In this document: one piece after another, positions 53,127-57,948 of the stretch
Layout: the number at the start of each line of letters is the position of its first letter
Position numbering within the stretch: position 1 is the first letter of the stretch
NCBI GenBank assembly: GCA_964490325.1
Contig: CAZBBX010000012.1
Coordinates: 1-57,948, forward strand
Length of the DNA: 57,948 nt
Direction of reading: 5' to 3'
Origin: DAOPJM01 sp964490325
Lineage (GTDB): Bacteria > Bacillota > Clostridia > Christensenellales > CAG-138
Position numbers and translations under genes: made by a program
Notes under the pieces: generated by a model
What the model was told of the DNA's origin: nothing
The model's database searches: none
Seen by the model: only the letters and a program-made list of their open reading frames with translations

Positions 53127-54143
53127 TTATTCTGCGTAACCGTTCGGATTGCTCGTCTGCCAATGGTAGGAGCTTTTGCACATGTCCTCGATGTCGCGCT
53201 TGGCTTCCCAGCCAAGCAGTGCCTTTGCCTTGGACGGATCGGCATAGTTGGCGTCCACATCGCCTGCGCGGCGCGGTCCGATGCGATACGGGATGGGTAC
53301 GCCTGCGGCCCTTTCGTAGGCCGCGATGATCTCCAGCACGCTGTAGCCCTTGCCCGTGCCAAGGTTGATCGCCTCCGCCCCCGTATGCCCCATGGCATAG
53401 CGGATCGCGTCCACATGCCCCTGCGCCAGATCCACCACATGGATGTAATCGCGCACACCCGTGCCGTCGGGCGTGTTGTAGTCGTTGCCGAACACGTTGA
53501 CAAAGGGTCGCTTGCCCACCGCCACCTGCGCCACATAGGGCAGCAGATTGTTGGGAATACCGTTGGGATCCTCGCCGAGGCGTCCCGACTCGTGCGCGCC
53601 GATGGGGTTGAAGTAGCGCAGCAACAGCGCGGTCGCCTTAGGCTCCGCCGTGCACCAGTCGCGCAGGATCTGCTCGGACATGTACTTTGTCCAGCCGTAG
53701 GGATTGGTACACCAAGTGGGCGCATCCTCGCGGATGGGCGGTGTGGGAACGCCGTACACCGTTGCGGAGGAGCTGAACACCAGCCGATAGACGCCATGCT
53801 TTTGCATCGTCTCCAGCAGGCTGATGGTGGCGTTGAGGTTGTTGCGATAGTACAGTAAGGGCTTGTGGACACTCTCGCCCACGGCCTTCAGTCCCGCAAA
53901 ATGGATCACGCCGTCGATCTTTTCCTTGGAGAACAGCTCGTCAAGCGCGGTCTCGTCGCACACATCCATTTCATAGAAGCTCAGGGTCTTGCCCGTCAGC
54001 TCCTGTACGCGGCGCAGCGGCTCGTACTTGCTGTTGATCAGATTGTCGGCCACCACGACCCGATAGCCCGCGTTCAAAAGCTCCAAGCAGGTATGCGAAC
54101 CGATAAAGCCCGCGCCGCCTGTGACAAAGATGGTCTCGTTCAT
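53127..54143 (-). CDS. galE: UDP-glucose 4-epimerase
   Basis: A 338-residue SDR enzyme interconverting UDP-glucose and UDP-galactose. It has FVTGGAGFIGSHTCLELLNAGY (NAD), HFAGLKAVGESV, FSSSATVYG, NPYGWTKYMSEQI (catalytic Tyr/Lys) and RDYIHVVDLAQGHVDA. It probably supplies galactose or GalNAc units to the envelope glycan. Confidence 0.96.
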   Translation of the reverse strand: MNETIFVTGGAGFIGSHTCLELLNAGYRVVVADNLINSKYEPLRRVQELTGKTLSFYEMDVCDETALDELFSKEKIDGVIHFAGLKAVGESVHKPLLYYRNNLNATISLLETMQKHGVYRLVFSSSATVYGVPTPPIREDAPTWCTNPYGWTKYMSEQILRDWCTAEPKATALLLRYFNPIGAHESGRLGEDPNGIPNNLLPYVAQVAVGKRPFVNVFGNDYNTPDGTGVRDYIHVVDLAQGHVDAIRYAMGHTGAEAINLGTGKGYSVLEIIAAYERAAGVPIPYRIGPRRAGDVDANYADPSKAKALLGWEAKRDIEDMCKSSYHWQTSNPNGYAE

Positions 54144-54185
54144 AGAATACCTCCCGTTGCGTTTATTGGTCTGTCGTACAAAACT

Positions 54186-54761
54186 TTATGCTTTCTTGTT
54201 CTTTTCCCCCGCCTGCGGCAGTGCGCTTGTAAGCGTCTCCGCCACGTTGGGCTCGATCCAGCAGAAGGACAGCCAAATGTCCCGCGTGTAGTCGCCTATC
54301 TCAATGGCGACCTTTGCCTGCTGCTTATGGGACTTGAGTTCAAGGATCCGTCCCTCGTAATGCTTGAGCGGGCCGTCCACGATCTCGACCCTGCTGCCCT
54401 TGCGCAGGGCAAGGCTCAGACCGATGCGGCCGTTGTTGTCGTACAGCCACTGCGCAAAGTCCATATCCACGCCGCGCAGGCGGCTCTCGCCGTCCTCATA
54501 CTGCAGCAGGCGGTACACGCCCGATATGCGATACAGACGAACAAGGTCCGGCTCGTCGCCGTACAGGAACAGGTAGCCGCCCAGCAGAGGCAGGGTACGT
54601 TTGACCGTTTGCCCCTTCTTGCGCTCACAGCGCTCATACTGCGGGAACAGCACGGTAAGCGAGGGAAACTCGCGTCGGATCGCTTCCGCCACACGCGTCT
54701 CCGCCCCATTTTGGCAGAACAGGCAGGCGGCAGACGGGGCTGCGCCCTTCGAAAGCGTCAT
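54186..54761 (-). CDS. NusG paralogue (LoaP/UpxY-like antiterminator)
   Basis: A 191-residue protein with a NusG-type N-terminal domain (ACLFCQNGAETRVAEAIRREFPSLTVLFPQYERCERKKGQTVKRTLPLLGGYLFLYGD) and a C-terminal KOW motif (RVEIVDGPLKHYEGRILEL, about 125-143). Specialised NusG paralogues reduce termination across long polysaccharide operons. The ATG at 54761 is chosen because a longer frame starts only at a TTG within the promoter region. It is the first gene before galE and the dehydratase. Confidence 0.85.
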   Translation of the reverse strand: MTLSKGAAPSAACLFCQNGAETRVAEAIRREFPSLTVLFPQYERCERKKGQTVKRTLPLLGGYLFLYGDEPDLVRLYRISGVYRLLQYEDGESRLRGVDMDFAQWLYDNNGRIGLSLALRKGSRVEIVDGPLKHYEGRILELKSHKQQAKVAIEIGDYTRDIWLSFCWIEPNVAETLTSALPQAGEKNKKA

Positions 54762-54798
54762 TCCTGCGCAATCCTCTACTTTCCCCAGTTTGTAATAG

Positions 54799-54827
54799 AG
54801 TATATACCCTGCGGCGCTTTCCTGCAA
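54799..54827 (-). promoter_or_regulatory. Promoter of the NusG-paralogue glycan operon
   Basis: On the minus strand TTGCAG (54822-54827) and TATACT (54799-54804), 17-base spacer, 38 bp before the start codon. Confidence 0.6.
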
Positions 54828-54903
54828 GGGTCAGATTTACCCAAAATGGCAAAAGCAGGCCTGCCAAGGGCGGCAAGCCTGCGTAAAGCGCGATCCCGCT
54901 GTA

Positions 54904-55761
54904 TCAGCCTGCGCCGCTTTCCTTGGCGTTTCCCCAAGCAAACGGCTCCGTCTCCGCCAAGGGATGCTGGATCTGATACACAAAATCGCCAAAGGCTTCA
55001 TCGGGCGGATACCCCAGCTGCATGCGCAGGCGCTCCGCAAGCATGTAGATGAAAGCGGAATTGGAGGGCGTGTCCCTTAGGTCGCTGATCGTATAGCCAA
55101 AGTAGCGCTGCAGCGCGTTGAGATTGGATCGGTTCCAAGCCGTGTCGATCGCATGCCGCATGGAATGCTCGACCGTTGCAACGGTCATGTGGCAGCGCTT
55201 CGCGGCGGCGGGATACACCTCGCACATCATGGACAGGCGCTCTTCGCGCCCCGCCTCGTACACCATCCGTATGGCAAGGCGCAGACTGTGAAAGCCGCTC
55301 AAATGCGGGTAGATGTGCAGCGAAAGCAGCAGCTCCGTGATCATGCGCTCCAGCAGCGCCTCCGTGCAGTGCGGCGCAAGATCCTTGTAGCGTACGCTTT
55401 CGCTCAGATCGGCCAGCGTACGAGCCGTCTTTATCCAATCGCTCGGCGCACAGAAGCAATGGATCAGCTCATCGGACAGCACGGCCTGCGTCAAAAGAGC
55501 CTTGTCAAAGCACAGCGCAAACAGCAGCGGTCGGCGGTACAGCGGCAGCGCATATACCCGCCGTATGAGGCGCGTTGTCCTTGCGGGAGACTCCGTCAGA
55601 TCAAACAGCGCCACATCGGGCGGATCCCGATAGAACTGCTCAATAAGGACGGCTTCCTCGGAGAGGATAGGCCGACAGACCAATTTGCTCTGCTCCCGCA
55701 GCGCCGTGAGCAAGGGTCCAAGACCCTCTGCCCGCTGACTGAAGATCAGAATGGATCGCAT
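54904..55761 (-). CDS. Spo0A-like regulator with degenerate receiver domain
   Basis: A 285-residue protein. The C-terminal Spo0A effector domain (about 139-250) is clear: GFHSLRLAIRMVYEA, YPAAAKRCHMTVATVEHSMRHAIDTAWNR and FGYTISDLRDTPSNSAFIYMLAERLRM, including the DNA-binding helix. The N-terminal receiver-like domain (1-120) lacks the acidic pair of normal receivers (ILIFSQ) but keeps Asp54 in DVALFDL. A 35-residue tail follows. The start is the ATG at 55761 (after GGCGGGGG). It may be a paralogue of the master regulator or a divergent main copy; it may not respond to phosphorylation in the usual way. Confidence 0.85.
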   Translation of the reverse strand: MRSILIFSQRAEGLGPLLTALREQSKLVCRPILSEEAVLIEQFYRDPPDVALFDLTESPARTTRLIRRVYALPLYRRPLLFALCFDKALLTQAVLSDELIHCFCAPSDWIKTARTLADLSESVRYKDLAPHCTEALLERMITELLLSLHIYPHLSGFHSLRLAIRMVYEAGREERLSMMCEVYPAAAKRCHMTVATVEHSMRHAIDTAWNRSNLNALQRYFGYTISDLRDTPSNSAFIYMLAERLRMQLGYPPDEAFGDFVYQIQHPLAETEPFAWGNAKESGAG

Positions 55762-55933
55762 ACGCGCCCCCGCCTTTGTTAAATTTCTGTGAACACACAC
55801 GCAAGTACAAGTATAGCAAACCTATTAGGAGATTTGTGTGGTAAGAATTGTCGAATATATTCTTTTTTTGTCACGAAAAGGCCCCGACAACGGGGTCGGA
55901 GCCAATACGATCTTTCAATATGGGGGTCTGCCG

Positions 55934-56461
55934 CTAAGCCGTGGGCGGCTGCCCCTTGTCAAAAATATAGCTGTGAAGTTGCCGCAGCTCGCCCTGATAC
56001 AGTCCCTCCCGCGCATAGGCAAGGCGAAAGCCCAGCTTTTCCAACACGCGGCAGGAGGCGGGGTTTTCGGCAAGACAGACGCCCCGCATTTGATCGATCC
56101 CGAGGCTTTCAAAGACGAAGGGCAAAAAGGCCTTGAGCGCCTCGGTTGCGTAACCTCTGCCCGTGTAGTCCGCGCCTATGTGGTACCCAAGCTCCCAACC
56201 GTCCTGCAGCGGTACGGCCTCGACATGCCCGATCTGCGTGCCGTCCAAAAGCTGCATGGGATAGACCTGCGGCGCGTTCGGCTGCGCATAGCAAAGGCGC
56301 AGCTCCGTGATCGCGGCAAGGGCGTCCGCCTCCGTCTCAAAGACCTCGTCGGGCAGGAAGCGTCGGTTGTCCGCGTCCTTGGAGAGGCGGCTGACGGCGG
56401 CCGCCATGTCGGGCGTGAAGCGAAGGATGCGCAGTCGTTCGGTTTGAAGATCCTGCCACAT
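55934..56461 (-). CDS. GNAT-family N-acetyltransferase (RimJ/RimL type)
   Basis: A 175-residue protein: LQTERLRILRFTPDMAAAVSRL, then GYHIGADYTGRGYATEALKAFLPFVFESLGIDQMRGVCLAENPASCRVLEKLGFR, the acetyl-CoA-binding fold. The substrate is unknown. It follows the aminopeptidase gene by 3 bp. Confidence 0.93.
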   Translation of the reverse strand: MWQDLQTERLRILRFTPDMAAAVSRLSKDADNRRFLPDEVFETEADALAAITELRLCYAQPNAPQVYPMQLLDGTQIGHVEAVPLQDGWELGYHIGADYTGRGYATEALKAFLPFVFESLGIDQMRGVCLAENPASCRVLEKLGFRLAYAREGLYQGELRQLHSYIFDKGQPPTA

Positions 56462-56464
56462 AGG

Positions 56465-57778
56465 TTAGTTGAACAGATACGCGCCGTCCTGTGCAACCCG
56501 CACATGCAGCTCGTAGAAGGCCTTCATCCCATCGATCATGTAGGAAAGATCCTTGGCGCCTGCCGTCTCGCAGCAGGAGTGCATGGCCAGCTGCGCCATG
56601 CCTATGTCCAGCGTATTGATGGACACATGCGAGGAGGAGATGTTCCCAAGCGTGCCGCCTCCCGCCATGTCGGATCGATTGGCAAAGTGCTGATAGGGGA
56701 TCTTGTGATCGTCCAGCACACGATGGAACAGCGCAGCAGAGACCGCATCGGTGGTGTAGCGCTGGTTGGCGTTGAATTTGATGACGATGCCCTCGTTCAT
56801 GTAGACGCAGTTCTCCGCATCGGTCTTTTCGGGGTGATTGGGATGCACGGCGTGCGCATTGTCCGCCGAGAGCATAAAGCTTGCCGCAAGCGCCTTGCGC
56901 CTTGCGTCGCCGTTGTTGCCGCAGGCATGGAAGCTGCGGGTCAGCACGTCGTCCAAGAAGGCGGAATCTGCGCCCTGCTTGGTGCCGCTGCCGACCTCCT
57001 CGTTGTCGAACACGCAGAGAACGTTCAGGCCGTATGCGGGCTGTTTGGCGGAAAGGAAGGCGGTAAGCCCCGTAAAGACGCAGCCAAGGTCGTCCAGGCG
57101 GGGGCTTAGGATGTATTCCGCCTGTGCGCCCACGGTCGTGCCGTGGATCCTGGGATAGAGGAACAGGTCGTTTCCGAGGATGTTCTCCTCCGTCGTGTGC
57201 GCCGCCTCTGCAATGAGCTTTCGGAAAGCGCCCTTAGCGGTATCGGCGCCGAACAGCGGGGGAAGGTCGGTCTGCGCATTGTACTTGTAGCCATCGTTGA
57301 TCTCGCGGTTCATGTGGATGGCCACGTTTGGGATCACTGCAAGGTCGCGGTCCACGTTGATAAGCCGCGTCTCCATGCCGTCCTCCGTGCGCACCAGTAC
57401 GCGGCCTGCAACGGACAGGGGTCTGTCAAACCAAGTGGAAAGCAGCATCCCGCCATAGCGCTCCGTGTTGAGCTGGGTGTACTTGCCGCGGACGGAAAGC
57501 TCGGCGTTCTCCTTGATCTTGAAGGTGGGGGAATCGCTGTGCGCTGCAATGATCCTTGCACCGTCAAGCGCCTCGGTGGGCGTGACGAATGCGATCAGGG
57601 AGGAAAGGTTGCGCGTGACAAAATATTTGCCGCCGCTTTGGAGGCTCCACTCGCCGCCTTCCTGCAGCTCGGTAAAGCCCGCTTCTTTTAATTGTTGTTT
57701 TAGGTTCTCCACCGCGTGAAAGGACGTCGGGGACGCATCGATAAAGTCAAATAGTTCGGTAACGAAGCTCTGTGCCAT
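56465..57778 (-). CDS. M18 family aminopeptidase
   Basis: A 437-residue dinuclear zinc aminopeptidase. It shows IDASPTSFHAVENLKQQL, ARIIAAHSDSPTFKIKEN, LSPRLDDLG, DNEEVGSGTKQGADS and NRSDMAGGGTLGNISSSH, the conserved ligands of the family. The ATG at 57778 is preferred because TTGGAGGC sits directly before it; a TTG four codons upstream lies inside that ribosome site. Confidence 0.96.
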   Translation of the reverse strand: MAQSFVTELFDFIDASPTSFHAVENLKQQLKEAGFTELQEGGEWSLQSGGKYFVTRNLSSLIAFVTPTEALDGARIIAAHSDSPTFKIKENAELSVRGKYTQLNTERYGGMLLSTWFDRPLSVAGRVLVRTEDGMETRLINVDRDLAVIPNVAIHMNREINDGYKYNAQTDLPPLFGADTAKGAFRKLIAEAAHTTEENILGNDLFLYPRIHGTTVGAQAEYILSPRLDDLGCVFTGLTAFLSAKQPAYGLNVLCVFDNEEVGSGTKQGADSAFLDDVLTRSFHACGNNGDARRKALAASFMLSADNAHAVHPNHPEKTDAENCVYMNEGIVIKFNANQRYTTDAVSAALFHRVLDDHKIPYQHFANRSDMAGGGTLGNISSSHVSINTLDIGMAQLAMHSCCETAGAKDLSYMIDGMKAFYELHVRVAQDGAYLFN

Positions 57779-57804
57779 AGCTGCCTCCAATTTCGTTTGT
57801 CACC

Positions 57805-57833
57805 ATTATAGCGTTTGTTTACCTCTGCCGCAA
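57805..57833 (-). promoter_or_regulatory. Aminopeptidase promoter
   Basis: TTGCGG (57828-57833) and TATAAT (57805-57810) on the minus strand, 17-base spacer, 27 bp before the start codon. Confidence 0.65.
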
Positions 57834-57877
57834 GGGTGGGAAGGAGAAAGTTGGAAGGGGCGGAAAAATCGGGCAAG

Positions 57878-57907
57878 AAAAAAGACGCTCAATGGATGAG
57901 CGTCTTT
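57878..57907 (-). terminator. rRNA operon terminator
   Basis: On the minus strand AAAGACGCTCA pairs with TGAGCGTCTTT and a T run follows, directly after the 5S rRNA 3' end. Confidence 0.85.
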
Positions 57908-57908
57908 G

Positions 57909-57948
57909 GATCCCGGCGGCTGCCTATCTTCCCGGACCGTCTCCAGTC
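57909..57948 (-). rRNA. rrf: 5S ribosomal RNA, 3' fragment
   Basis: The last 40 bases, read on the minus strand, are GACTGGAGACGGTC, then CGGGAAGATAGG and CAGCCGCCGGGATCC. This fits helix IV and the GAUAGG...GCCGCC 3' end of clostridial 5S rRNA. The rest of the gene, and presumably the operon, lies beyond the window. Confidence 0.85.

Overview
This is 58 kb of chromosome from a GC-rich, spore-forming Clostridia-type Firmicute, probably an uncultured anaerobe. Three genes show sporulation: an alpha/beta-type SASP (39884-40075), SpoIIID (47746-48012) and a Spo0A-like regulator (54904-55761). A Firmicute background is also shown by CarD/CdnL, FakA with an Asp23/Gls24 partner, SAM-I riboswitch control of metK, and the rpmH-rnpA-yidD-yidC-jag-mnmE cluster. 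I see no phage, transposon, CRISPR array or tRNA gene. A 100-N assembly gap lies at 9216-9315. The first 170 bases look like a tandem rRNA-operon promoter firing leftward out of the window. The last 40 bases look like the 3' end of a 5S rRNA entering from the right on the same strand. The window therefore probably spans the stretch between two rRNA operons.

Layout. 0.2-2.9 kb: a compact alanyl-tRNA synthetase and an RraB/DUF695-like protein. 3-6 kb (minus): a glycosidase-type lipoprotein, a membrane protein, a TetR regulator and a small lipoprotein. 6-16 kb (minus): pncB, lgt, a repeat-bearing LRR membrane protein, the mnmE-jag-yidC-yidD-rnpA-rpmH cluster, carD, and metK behind a SAM-I riboswitch. 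16.3-20.5 kb (plus): a 1390-residue secreted PHP metallohydrolase with a dockerin, followed by hairpin-bearing 133-bp tandem repeats. 21-26 kb (minus): a D-Ala-D-Ala-ligase-like ATP-grasp enzyme, a trypsin-fold protein lacking its serine, and two lipoproteins sharing an almost identical promoter plus signal-peptide cassette. 26-28.3 kb (plus): metY-metA. 28.3-30.4 kb (minus): an M23 peptidase and an L,D-transpeptidase. 31.4-39.7 kb (minus): miaB, a small Cys-rich protein, mutS, mutL, miaA and a methionine-gamma-lyase-family gene in one tightly overlapping block. 40.3-46.9 kb (minus): recG, fakA, asp23, yebC, a catalytically degenerate NagB-like protein and a lysophospholipase. 47-48 kb: a divergent XRE/unknown pair around an inverted repeat, then spoIIID. 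48.1-54.8 kb (minus): a cell-surface block with a NusG paralogue, galE, a PglF/CapD-type dehydratase, a decayed nucleotidyltransferase gene, an LCP ligase and murI. 54.9-57.8 kb (minus): the Spo0A-like regulator, a GNAT acetyltransferase and an M18 aminopeptidase.

Working together. metK, metY and metA form a methionine/SAM theme; MetA carries the Glu associated with acetyl-CoA use, matching O-acetylhomoserine as the MetY substrate. mutS-mutL with miaA-miaB and mnmE are repair and tRNA-modification functions. The NusG paralogue sits first in an envelope-glycan operon ending in LCP and MurI. The most unusual observations are the duplicated lipoprotein leader cassette with an AT-richer LRR body behind one copy, a series of family members that have lost catalytic residues (trypsin-like, NagB-like, Spo0A receiver, and possibly Lgt and the MiaA P-loop), the giant dockerin-PHP protein and its downstream repeats. 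I found no obviously new multi-gene defence or mobile system. Everything here comes from reading the sequence; no database search was run.
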